This document shows positions 1-8,043 of a stretch of DNA of 12,863 nucleotides, in pieces. Under the pieces are notes generated by a model that made no database searches, had not been told where the DNA came from, and saw only the letters and a list, made by a program, of their open reading frames with translations. The position numbers and the translations under genes were made by a program. This stretch comes from DATKXO01 sp035528995 (GTDB lineage: Bacteria; Planctomycetota; Phycisphaerae; UBA1845), in contig DATKXO010000212.1 of NCBI GenBank assembly GCA_035528995.1, positions 1 to 12,863 of the forward strand. Direction: 5' to 3'. Position 1 is the first letter of the stretch; the number at the start of each line of letters is the position of its first letter.

Positions 1-3000
1 GCCTGGCCGTTGATCTGCTCGAGGCCCTGGGTCAAACGGACGCGATGAGCGACGTGCTCGAGCAATCGGTCGTGGTGGCCGGCGAACGACGAGGGGCCCT
101 GTTACGCGAGCTCATGGACGCGGCCTACGCCGACGGGCGCCATGCCGACGTGATTCGTTTCGGCCGATCGCTGCTCGCTTTGGGCGACGAGCTGCCGCCA
201 CAGGTCTTCCTGGACATGGGCGAGGCCGCCATCAAGGAGGGGCAGGTCTCCCTGGCGGCCCGCGTCTTCGACAGGGCCAGCATGGCCGGTGACTTCTCCA
301 CCATTCAGCAGCGCGTCGCCAGCGCCTACGAAGAGGCCGACCTGCCGGCCAGCGCCAGCCGGATCATCCGGGAGCTGTTGATCGCCGAGCCGGACAACGT
401 CGAGTTGCTGGTCCGTTCCGGTGGCCTGGCCGAACAGCTCGGGCAATTCGATCGAGCGTTCGAACAGCATGATCGGGCCGTCGACCTCATGTTGCGTCGC
501 CTGCCGGGTGTCATACGCACCGACGATGCCGCCGCCGGCGCGGTGGACAGCGACGCGAACGACCCCCGGCGTCGGCAATGGCGGGCCGCCAACCTGGACG
601 AGGTGGCCCAGTTCTTCGACAGCGCCGGCAACGGCCTGCTGAACTCGGCTCGCACCGAAGCATTGCAGGACCGTCTCCTCGACACGCTTCGGGAGTGGGT
701 GGGCCGGGAATTGGACACCCTGGAAGCGAACCGCTCGCTGGCCACGTCGGTCGCGGGCAACCCACGCCTGAATCAACTGGCATCATTCGTTCGACTGGTG
801 GCCTTCGCCCTGCACGCCCCGGATGTGGCCGACGCCCTCGACCGCAGATTGCTCGAACTCTATCCGCAGGATGAGAGCTTGCGGACGGCTGTACTGACCG
901 CGCGGATCGACTGGGGTCTGCACGCCCGGGCCCTTGCCTTGACCGATACGTCATCCCCCGATGTGGTACTCCCGCCGGGACTCCTCGCAGCGACCCTCGC
1001 GTCCAACTCCGCGCAGCTCGAGCAGGCCTTGTCCAAAGCCCCTCTCGATGCGGCCACCGGCCGCCGGCTGGTGCCCCTGCTGATCATGACGGGCCGCAAC
1101 GACGACGCTCGCCGAGCGATCCGCGCCGTGGAGATCGGCCCAGCCCCCGATGCCGCCGACACCGCCGCAACCATGATCGTCGCCGGCATCGCGTTGGCTG
1201 ATCCCGAAGCGGTGCGCTTGTGGATGGACAAATGGCTCGAGGTCTGCCGAGGGATGGACCACGACAAGGTGGCCCCGGAGCTGGAGCGCTGCCTCCGTCT
1301 GGTGTGGAATCATCTGCGGGCCGAAGACCGGACGGCTCTGAGGAACCGCATCGACCGGATGGCAGCGGATCTGGACGGCGAAGGCCGGTTCCGCGTCGAT
1401 CTGCTGCGCGCCCGCTTGGCCGAGGGGACCGGCGAACCGTTCCCCGATCTCGATCGGGTGCTCCAGGAAGCAGCCGGGGACGACACGCTGAGCGCCGACA
1501 TGCTGAGCCGTCTGCTGGAACAGGCGCCGGCCGAAAAGAGGCCGGGCATGCTCCGCGCCATGGCGGACGCCCGCGAGCCGACCGCGGTGCGATCGTTTCT
1601 GATGGAGCTCGCCGGCGCCCTGACCTGTTCGACCGACAACTCCTTCATCGAAACCTTCGAGAGCCTGATGCGGGCGGCGCCACGGGGGAGGCTGACTCCC
1701 GACGGGGCCTACAGCCTGTTGAACCGCGCTCGGTGGAATCGGAACCGCCGTCAGCCGGAACTCATCCGGCGCATCGGTGAACTCCTGTTGAGCGAATCTC
1801 CAAACGCGCCGCCCATCCTGGTCACCGTGGCCACCGCCCGACAGAACGCCGGCGCCCACGACGAGGCGGTCCTGCTGGTCGGCGAGGTCCTGGACACCCT
1901 GCTCGCTGTGCAGGTCCCCCAGTACCAGGAACGCCGGATGTTGGGCGATCTGATCGAGCTCCTCACCCCGGCAGAGATCGACGAATTCCTGCTCGATGTG
2001 AACGACCGCATCGACATCGAGGGCCCAACGCCGACGCTGCTGTTCGCCAAGGGGCAACTGCTGGACGCGGCCGACCGGCCCGATGAGGCCTGCGACGCCG
2101 TGACTGTCGCGTTCGAGATGGCATCCGGAAACCGCGTGTTCAGCCGCAGCCTTATCTCAATCCTGGATGAGAACGGCCAGGAGGTCCGTCTCAGCCGCTT
2201 GCTGGCCCGCTACTTGACCAGAAGCACCATCATGGAGTCCTACGAATGGCGAAGACTGCAAAGGGCCTACGTCAGCCTGCATGATCCGGTCAGGGCCGCC
2301 GAAGCCGGTCGAAAGAACCAAAGCCCTCTGGCACCGGTGGACGCCATGTACGTGGCCCGCATGACCGGGGCGGACGAACGTGTCCGCACCACCCTGCGCC
2401 GCTTCCTGATCACCAACCGCAACAAGGGGCGATTCTTCAGCTCCTATTGGCCCGAGGACCCGGAAGCCAGCGGTATGGCCAGCTACCTGGCCGACGAGCA
2501 GGTGGACCGCAGGAACCGCCCGAACCTCTTCCAGGCGTTGGCCGGTCTGGACTTCGCCGAGCCCGAGTACGTCGGCCTCCTCCGCGCCGCTCCGCCCTGG
2601 CGCCGCGACGCCGAAGGTCTCATCCGCGGTCTGGCTGAGGCGAGTCGACACAACGACCACTGCGACCGACGCTTCGCGGAGCTGCTGGACATCCAGCAAC
2701 GTGGCGCCCTCTCGGCGAAGGATCGGGGCCTGATCCTGGCGCTGGCCGCCCCGGATGCTGCGGCCGTGCCGGACGCGCTGATTCGCGAACTGGACGCCAC
2801 CCTGATGCAGTGCGACCCGACCGACGTGGCCACCCTGACCGCCCTTGCCCAGGCCGCCCGGGACCGCGGAGACGCTGGCCGGGCGGGGCACATCTGGCAC
2901 TGGATAGTCGCCAACGATCTGCTCAGTGGTCACAGCGTTTCCCGGCTGCAAGACAGTCTGCAGCACATGGACGAATACCTGGCCACACTGCCCGAAGAGG

Positions 3001-3839
3001 AGCGGACGCCGACGCGCCGCGCGCTGTCGGCCTGGCTGGCGCCCGCGCCGCTGGATCGTCCCACCGACGCGCTGGAAGCCGCCCGACTGGAACGGTGGGC
3101 CGACCTGGATGACCCCGCGGAACTCCAGCGGCGCGTAGCGGAGGCGCGGGAACTGGTCCCGGCCGACCCGGAAGACGGTCGGTTCCCGATGCTGGCGGCC
3201 GCCATCGCCAAACATGACGCCGCGGCGGGGCGGTTCGACGAGTTCGTGACCATGGCCGCACGAGCCGCCGGCTCGCAGCAGATGGTCCTTCTCTCCTCAC
3301 GCCTCATCGATTGCCGCAAGGTCCTGCCGCCGGTCGGCGAACTGGACGACCCGCAGCGCTATGTGGACGCCGTCGCACAGTTGATCGAGCAACGCCGCGA
3401 CGCCGGTTCGCTCCGCCGTGCCGACGCCACGCGATCGACCTGCCTGCTCGGGCGCTGGTGCGCACAGAACGGTCTTGCCGACAGCGCCATGTCCCTGCTG
3501 CGGCAGGCCGAGCAGCAGGCCGGCCCGCTCGGTGAACACTGGCTCTGGCTGAGCGACCTCGCCGAGTTGGCCGGCGCCGACGACAAGGTCATCGAGATCG
3601 GAATCCGTCTGCTGGAAGCGGACCTGCTGCCCGTGATGCGGGTCCCGCCGCTGCTCGACCTTGTGGAGAAGCAGCGGGGCCGGGCCACCGCCGACACGCT
3701 GGCCGTACACGTGGCCGCCTACAGCGATCATCCGGATGTGTTGCGCCGGGCGATTCGCCGGGCCGAGGACCGCAACGATACAACGGCCGCCTCCGCCTAC
3801 CGGCAGCGGATTCAGTCGACATCACGGGTCGAAGAGTAG
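1..3839 (+). CDS. Large TPR-like helical-repeat protein (5' end outside window)
   Basis: The frame is open from base 3, so the gene almost certainly starts left of the window. The first internal ATG (45) has no Shine-Dalgarno match, and the 14 codons before it read as ordinary protein (LAVDLLEALGQTDA). From that ATG to the TAG at 3837-3839 there are 1264 residues. They are Ala/Leu/Arg/Asp-rich and almost wholly alpha-helical in character, with repeated helix-turn-helix units resembling tetratricopeptide repeats, for example around residues 54-82 (GEAAIKEGQVSLAARVFDRA), 119-148 (SGGLAEQLGQFDRAFEQHDRA) and near the C-terminus (LGRWCAQNGLADSAMSLLRQA). I see no membrane segment, catalytic motif or sorting tail in the visible part. 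TPR arrays usually act as protein-interaction scaffolds, but the partner is unknown. It is the only + strand gene and converges on the secreted-protein operon, so no functional link follows from position. Confidence 0.85.
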   Translation, partial: LAVDLLEALGQTDAMSDVLEQSVVVAGERRGALLRELMDAAYADGRHADVIRFGRSLLALGDELPPQVFLDMGEAAIKEGQVSLAARVFDRASMAGDFSTIQQRVASAYEEADLPASASRIIRELLIAEPDNVELLVRSGGLAEQLGQFDRAFEQHDRAVDLMLRRLPGVIRTDDAAAGAVDSDANDPRRRQWRAANLDEVAQFFDSAGNGLLNSARTEALQDRLLDTLREWVGRELDTLEANRSLATSVAGNPRLNQLASFVRLVAFALHAPDVADALDRRLLELYPQDESLRTAVLTARIDWGLHARALALTDTSSPDVVLPPGLLAATLASNSAQLEQALSKAPLDAATGRRLVPLLIMTGRNDDARRAIRAVEIGPAPDAADTAATMIVAGIALADPEAVRLWMDKWLEVCRGMDHDKVAPELERCLRLVWNHLRAEDRTALRNRIDRMAADLDGEGRFRVDLLRARLAEGTGEPFPDLDRVLQEAAGDDTLSADMLSRLLEQAPAEKRPGMLRAMADAREPTAVRSFLMELAGALTCSTDNSFIETFESLMRAAPRGRLTPDGAYSLLNRARWNRNRRQPELIRRIGELLLSESPNAPPILVTVATARQNAGAHDEAVLLVGEVLDTLLAVQVPQYQERRMLGDLIELLTPAEIDEFLLDVNDRIDIEGPTPTLLFAKGQLLDAADRPDEACDAVTVAFEMASGNRVFSRSLISILDENGQEVRLSRLLARYLTRSTIMESYEWRRLQRAYVSLHDPVRAAEAGRKNQSPLAPVDAMYVARMTGADERVRTTLRRFLITNRNKGRFFSSYWPEDPEASGMASYLADEQVDRRNRPNLFQALAGLDFAEPEYVGLLRAAPPWRRDAEGLIRGLAEASRHNDHCDRRFAELLDIQQRGALSAKDRGLILALAAPDAAAVPDALIRELDATLMQCDPTDVATLTALAQAARDRGDAGRAGHIWHWIVANDLLSGHSVSRLQDSLQHMDEYLATLPEEERTPTRRALSAWLAPAPLDRPTDALEAARLERWADLDDPAELQRRVAEARELVPADPEDGRFPMLAAAIAKHDAAAGRFDEFVTMAARAAGSQQMVLLSSRLIDCRKVLPPVGELDDPQRYVDAVAQLIEQRRDAGSLRRADATRSTCLLGRWCAQNGLADSAMSLLRQAEQQAGPLGEHWLWLSDLAELAGADDKVIEIGIRLLEADLLPVMRVPPLLDLVEKQRGRATADTLAVHVAAYSDHPDVLRRAIRRAEDRNDTTAASAYRQRIQSTSRVEE

Positions 3840-3856
3840 GGAGTCAACGCCGGCGA

Positions 3857-3898
3857 GCCGCAGGAACAGGCCTCCGCCCCCCGACGCCCTGTTGCGGC
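3857..3898. terminator. Hairpin in the convergent gap, possible shared terminator
   Basis: The 63 bp between the two convergent stop codons contain an imperfect inverted repeat. GCCGC-AGG-AACAGG (3857-3870) can pair with CCTGTT-GCGGC (3888-3898), giving 11 pairs, a 3-nt bulge and a 17-nt loop. There is no T-tract on either side, so it is not a classic intrinsic terminator. Its position, ending both the + strand TPR gene and the - strand operon, is the main argument. Confidence 0.35.
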
Positions 3899-3902
3899 GC
3901 GA

Positions 3903-5162
3903 TCAGCTCCCTTCGAACGTCCCTTGAAATGCGGCGAAGTCATCCAGATCGACGTCGCCGTCGGGTGATGCGAAATCAAACGCCCTCAAGCACGCCTCTG
4001 ACGGCGGCACGAAGCCGCCACCTTCCGCCGGACCGCTCGCACAGTCGGCGAACTCGTCGTAGTCGGCCAAGTCGATGTCGCCGTCGTGATCGGCGTCGCC
4101 CGGCGGTGGCTTGATGATGAAACCTCGGGTCTCGTCACCCGCGGCTGGCGCGTCTCCGAAGCCCACGATCCAGTCGCTGTTGTTGATGCCCTCGAAGTAC
4201 GCCGATCCCCAGCCCGGCGGGTCCAGCCGGATCACGCCACCGTAAGGCGGGCCGTCGCTGTACCAGCCCCAGCGCCCTCCCCCGGTGACGTACGAACTCC
4301 CCACCACGCGATTGTGATCGTTCAGGCCTCCCGGCCACTGCGAGGCCGTGGGAGCCGGGTCCACGAAATCCCACGTGACGTAGTGGGTGACGACGCCGTA
4401 GTACTGGTCAAACGAATAGTACTTGCCCCGCCCGATGGTCCGCCCGGACTCGTTGATGCTGGTTGCGCTGTTGTCTGCGAACCCGATTTGGCCGAGCACG
4501 GTCAGCACCCCTGTGTCGATGTCGTACGTGTAGGCGCTGGCTATGCCCATCGCATCGTCGGCGCTGCCGCAGATGACGTTGTTATTGTTGACCGCGCTGG
4601 CCGACTGCTGCCCGCCGGTCAGTCCGCTGGTCTGGATGGCGGCGTCCAGGCTATAGGACACGCCGTCCTTGTAGTAGAACGCCGTCCGCTGAACGGCCGT
4701 GTTCCAGCAGTAGCCCACCATCACCCCCGCGTCGTTGATGTCGTACACGCGCAGGTCCGCGTCCGGGTTGGCATCCGGCGGATAGGGAATGGTGTAGATC
4801 GTCGTGCCCACCCAGTAACAGGCCCGCGAGTCGCCCGTGGCGTTGTGCGAGTAGCCGCAGATCACCCCGGCCGCGTTGATCCCCGTGGTTAGCGCGATCG
4901 GCGCATCCGCGCCCGGCAGGAAGGGCAGCTCCGTGACCGTCGTTCCGTCGAAACGAAACGGCGTGCTCGAGGTATTCACCACGTAGTTGCCCATCCCGCA
5001 GACCTCGCCGCTCTCGTTGATACCGGTCATCTCGGTATCGCCCACCCAGCCCGGCAGGTTGGGGATCTCGGTCATGATCCACGCCGCCTGAACGGGCACA
5101 GTCAGTGTCACTGCCCCCAGACAAGCACACGCCCAGAAGCTCCAATGTCGCGATCGAATCAT
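3903..5162 (-). CDS. Secreted HAF-repeat-like protein C with dockerin-like calcium-loop tail
   Basis: Protein of 419 residues. I chose the ATG at 5162 over the upstream in-frame start at 5237 because AGGAGG (5171-5176) lies 8 nt before it, a signal peptide begins there, and the length then equals that of paralogue B. Residues 1-26 are a Sec-type signal ending VQA, followed by AWIMTEIP. Residues about 44-350 contain seven units with the core (I/V/L)Nxx(G/N)xxxG (GINESGEVCG, GINAAGVICG, DINDAGVMVG, VNNNNVICG, INESGRTIG, LNDHNRVVG, INNSDWIVG), typical of HAF-type extracellular repeats. A PPPG hinge leads to the tail. Its first calcium loop is 356-367 (DADHDGDIDLAD). The second lies around 396-408, with one extra residue. 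Cys374 and Cys391 flank the linker. It is last in the five-gene run, 16 bp after gene B. A beta-propeller fold and a surface role are inferred; no enzyme residues are recognised. Confidence 0.88.
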   Translation of the reverse strand: MIRSRHWSFWACACLGAVTLTVPVQAAWIMTEIPNLPGWVGDTEMTGINESGEVCGMGNYVVNTSSTPFRFDGTTVTELPFLPGADAPIALTTGINAAGVICGYSHNATGDSRACYWVGTTIYTIPYPPDANPDADLRVYDINDAGVMVGYCWNTAVQRTAFYYKDGVSYSLDAAIQTSGLTGGQQSASAVNNNNVICGSADDAMGIASAYTYDIDTGVLTVLGQIGFADNSATSINESGRTIGRGKYYSFDQYYGVVTHYVTWDFVDPAPTASQWPGGLNDHNRVVGSSYVTGGGRWGWYSDGPPYGGVIRLDPPGWGSAYFEGINNSDWIVGFGDAPAAGDETRGFIIKPPPGDADHDGDIDLADYDEFADCASGPAEGGGFVPPSEACLRAFDFASPDGDVDLDDFAAFQGTFEGS

Positions 5163-5169
5163 CTGCTTA

Positions 5170-5176
5170 CCCTCCT
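5170..5176 (-). promoter_or_regulatory. Ribosome binding site of HAF-type gene C
   Basis: On the - strand this reads AGGAGGG, 7-8 nt before the ATG at 5162. It sits inside the 16-bp gap, just after the TGA of gene B (5181-5179). It decides the start and argues against the longer reading frame from 5237. The closeness suggests translational coupling within one transcript. Confidence 0.8.
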
Positions 5177-5178
5177 GG

Positions 5179-6438
5179 TCAGCCGCCCGCGAAAATGCGC
5201 TGAAACGCCGCGAAATCCGCCAGATCCACGTCACCATCGGACGATGCGAAGTCGAACGCCCGCAGGCAGGTCCCGGATGGGGATATGAACCCGGCGCCTT
5301 CGCCCGGGCCGCTCGCGCAGTCGGAGAACTCCACGTAGTCCGCCAGGTCCACGTCGCCGTCGTGGTCGCCGTCCCCCGGCGGGGGCTTGATGATGAACCC
5401 GCGCTCGTCCGTGCCCGAGGTCGGGGTGCGCCCGTATCCGGTGATCCAGTCCCAGTTGTTGATCTCCTGGACGTTCAGCGTCGTCCAGCCCGACGCGGTA
5501 ATGTAGACCCTGCTGTCGGACCCGGGTGCGTCGCTGTACCAACTCGTGCGCGTGTCCAGGCCGCCGCTGTAGACCACGAACCGCCCGCGGTCGTTGATAC
5601 CACCGACCCGCTGCGATGCCGGCTCGGCGTCGTCCACGAACTGCCACGTGCCATCGTACGTGACCGCCCGGAAGTACGTATCGAACGAGTAGTACTTGCC
5701 CCGGCCGAGTGTCTGTCCGTGCTTGTTGATGTCCGTTGCGGTGCAGTCGGCCAGGCCGATACGCCCGATCAGAGTCGCCACGCCGGTGCCGATGTCGTAC
5801 GTGTAGGCCGTTGTCACGCCGCCGGCATCGTGGGCGCTGCCGCAGATGACGTTGTTGTTATTGACCGAGCTGGCGATCTGCGTGTCCGTCAGGCCCAGCG
5901 CCCGAAGCGGGGCGTCCAGGCTGTACGTCGTGCCGTCCTTGTAGTAGTACGCGATTCGCTCGTTCTCCGTCTCGCTGATCGCCCGCCAGTAGAACCCGAC
6001 GATCACGCCCGAGTCGTTGATGTCCGTCGCCCAGCAGTAGCTGCTGGTGTTGGCGTCCGGGGCATAGGGCACGGTGTAAAGCGTGGTGCCCACCCAGTAC
6101 ACGGCCCGCTCCTTCCCATCGTCCCGATACGAGTTCCCGCAGACCACCCCCTGGGCGTTAATCCCCCAGGGCAGACTGGACGGGGAAATCGCGCTGAGCT
6201 GCGGCAGCTCCGTCACACTCGTTCCGTCGAAGCGGAACGCGATCTTGTTGCCGGCCGCATTCTCGGCATACCCGCTGACCACCCCGCTGCTGTTGATGTC
6301 CGTGCATTCCACGCTGCCCGCCCAGCCGGGCTGCATGGGAACTTCCGTCACGATCCACGCCGCATGCGCCGGCCCGGTCAGAACCAGAACCGCGAGAACG
6401 GCCAGGCAGCGCCCGCTGTCGTTTCTGTGAGTGCCCAT
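5179..6438 (-). CDS. Secreted HAF-repeat-like protein B with dockerin-like calcium-loop tail
   Basis: Protein of 419 residues starting at the ATG at 6438, with AGGAGG at 6447-6452, 8 nt upstream. The signal peptide is residues 1-26 (ends AHA), then AWIVTEVPMQPGW, nearly the same as in paralogues A and C. Seven HAF-like units follow (DINSSGVVSG, GINAQGVVCG, DINDSGVIVG, VNNNNVICG, DINKHGQTLG, GINDRGRFVV, EINNWDWITG). The tail begins after RGFIIKPPPGD. Loop 1 is DGDHDGDVDLAD (356-367) and loop 2 is about 396-408 (DFASSDGDVDLAD), with Cys374 and Cys391. B and C match in total length, signal cleavage point (26/27) and position of the PPPG hinge, so they are recent tandem duplicates. B is fourth in the run, 32 bp after Asp-box gene B. 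A structural or binding role outside the cell is inferred only. Confidence 0.9.
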   Translation of the reverse strand: MGTHRNDSGRCLAVLAVLVLTGPAHAAWIVTEVPMQPGWAGSVECTDINSSGVVSGYAENAAGNKIAFRFDGTSVTELPQLSAISPSSLPWGINAQGVVCGNSYRDDGKERAVYWVGTTLYTVPYAPDANTSSYCWATDINDSGVIVGFYWRAISETENERIAYYYKDGTTYSLDAPLRALGLTDTQIASSVNNNNVICGSAHDAGGVTTAYTYDIGTGVATLIGRIGLADCTATDINKHGQTLGRGKYYSFDTYFRAVTYDGTWQFVDDAEPASQRVGGINDRGRFVVYSGGLDTRTSWYSDAPGSDSRVYITASGWTTLNVQEINNWDWITGYGRTPTSGTDERGFIIKPPPGDGDHDGDVDLADYVEFSDCASGPGEGAGFISPSGTCLRAFDFASSDGDVDLADFAAFQRIFAGG

Positions 6439-6470
6439 GCCTGCATCCTCCTCGCCGGGCGTTCCCGTAT

Positions 6471-8021
6471 TCAGGGGCCGATCAACGCCGCCTCGAACCC
6501 ACCGAAATCGGTCAGGTCCACGTCCACGTCGGAATCAAAGTCGAACACATCGCAGCCGGCGGCCGGCGCTCCGCCGGGCCAATAGCACGACTGGAACCCT
6601 CCGAAGTCGCCCAGGTCCACGTCGCCGTCCGCGTCGAAGTCGCCGCAGACGAACAGGGTCGTCCTGGCGAACAGAATGTCTCGATCCGCGCCCACCGTGC
6701 CGCCCAGGGAGTCGGGCGAGTACCAGGCGGCCAGCAGCACGCCGTTGGCGCCCAGCGCGACCTCCTGGCTCCAGTCGTCGGCGGAAAGGTCGCTTCCGGC
6801 ATTGCCGTTGAGAACGTCCGGCGCCGTCCAGCTCTGACCGTCGTCACAACTGCGGACGAAGAAGATGTCGCGGTCGGTCCCGATCGGCAGGCCCAGCGTG
6901 TCCTCGGAATACCACACCGCCACCCAGTGCCCCCGCCCGTCGGTCGCCAGTCGTGGGTGGGCGTCGTCGCCTGTATCGGTTGCCCAGTTGCTGTTCAGGG
7001 CCGCCGGCGCGCTCCAGGTCATCCCGTTGTCCGTGCTGCGGGCGAACAGCATGTCCCGGTCGGGTCCGCCCATCCCGGCGCGATACCAGGCCGCCAGCCA
7101 GGTGCCGTTCCCGCCCGTCCTGATGGTCCCTTCCAGATCGTCCAGCCCGTCAGCCGCGGCGTCCGTGTTCAGCGCCGCCGGTGCGGTCCAGGTCACCCCG
7201 CCGTCGGTGCTCCGCGAGACGTGGATGTCGTTGTCTCCCAGGCCGCTCGTGCCGATCAGGTTGTCCGATCGCCACGTACACACCCAGCTCCCGGCCCCGT
7301 CGGCCGCGATCCGCGGCACGATGTCGTTGCCCGGGTCGATGGCCATGCCGGCGTGCAGCAGGCTCAGCGGCGACCACGTGGCCCCGTGGTCGTCGCTGCG
7401 CGAGACGTAGATGTCCCCCTCGTCGCCGGGTGGTGAATCGACCTTCTTGAACCACACCGCCACCCAGTGCCCGTTTTCGTGGACGGCCATGTGCGGCGTA
7501 TCGTCGTGGTCACGGGTGATGTCGGTGCCCGCATCGCTGTTCAAGTATGCCGGGGCGCTCCAACTCACTCCGTCCGTGCTCACCACGTACAGCAGATCGA
7601 TGTCGCTGGTCGCCCCCTGGTCCCAGCTCTCCCACACCACTAGCCAATGTCCGCTCCCGTCGGTGTACACTGCAGGGCTGGAATCGTACAGATCGTCGGT
7701 CAACGCCGCCGCGTCGACAACAGCCGGCGCCGACCACGACGACCCGTTGTCCGTGCTCCGGGCCACGAAGATGTCCATGTCGTCGCCATACACGCCGCCG
7801 CTGGTGTCGCGCGAGGCCCATACCGCCACCCAATCACCCTGCCCGTCAGTGGCCAAGTTGGGGTAGTAGTCCTGGCGATTGCCGTCGGTTCCCGCGTTGC
7901 TGTTGAGCGGCTGCGGGTACGACCACGCCATGCTGGCCAACACCGCCGATGACCCCGCCAGCGCCGGCAGGGCCGCCGCAACCGCTCCAATCGCGAACCG
8001 TCGCCCTGGCCTTGTCATCAT
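6471..8021 (-). CDS. Secreted Asp-box (BNR-like) propeller protein B with calcium-loop tail
   Basis: Protein of 516 residues from the first of two adjacent ATGs (8021, 8018). A weak GGTGGA site (8029-8034) lies 7 nt upstream of 8021. The longer open frame from 8096 would overlap the previous gene and lacks a signal peptide at its end. Residues 1-30 form an export signal containing an RR pair (GRRFAIG). Six Asp-boxes (S-x-D-x-G-x-x-W, one of them one residue short) lie at 89-96, 148-154, 209-216, 271-278, 329-336 and 391-398, spaced 58-62 residues. Each is preceded by a DGxGxWVxVW strand, and there are seven such strands. Asp-boxes occur in sialidases and other beta-propellers. The sialidase FRIP-type motif is not visible, so I do not call an enzyme. 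The tail has loops 461-472 (DFDADGDVDLGD) and 494-505 (DFDSDVDVDLTD), with Val instead of Gly in loop 2, and Cys479/Cys490. Confidence 0.88.
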   Translation of the reverse strand: MMTRPGRRFAIGAVAAALPALAGSSAVLASMAWSYPQPLNSNAGTDGNRQDYYPNLATDGQGDWVAVWASRDTSGGVYGDDMDIFVARSTDNGSSWSAPAVVDAAALTDDLYDSSPAVYTDGSGHWLVVWESWDQGATSDIDLLYVVSTDGVSWSAPAYLNSDAGTDITRDHDDTPHMAVHENGHWVAVWFKKVDSPPGDEGDIYVSRSDDHGATWSPLSLLHAGMAIDPGNDIVPRIAADGAGSWVCTWRSDNLIGTSGLGDNDIHVSRSTDGGVTWTAPAALNTDAAADGLDDLEGTIRTGGNGTWLAAWYRAGMGGPDRDMLFARSTDNGMTWSAPAALNSNWATDTGDDAHPRLATDGRGHWVAVWYSEDTLGLPIGTDRDIFFVRSCDDGQSWTAPDVLNGNAGSDLSADDWSQEVALGANGVLLAAWYSPDSLGGTVGADRDILFARTTLFVCGDFDADGDVDLGDFGGFQSCYWPGGAPAAGCDVFDFDSDVDVDLTDFGGFEAALIGP

Positions 8022-8043
8022 CGTGCGATCCACCGTGGGCGCG

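Noticed and set aside
951..2057. 368-residue open frame on the - strand opposite the TPR gene
   Set aside because: Antisense shadow of a GC-rich coding region: composition is biased to Gln/Gly/Arg/Val with no domain, no ribosome binding site, and the + strand frame is clearly real.
5362..6585. 407-residue open frame on the + strand across HAF-type gene B
   Set aside because: It mirrors the - strand gene, runs across its signal peptide and the following intergenic gap, is Arg/Val/Ala-rich and has no recognisable protein character.
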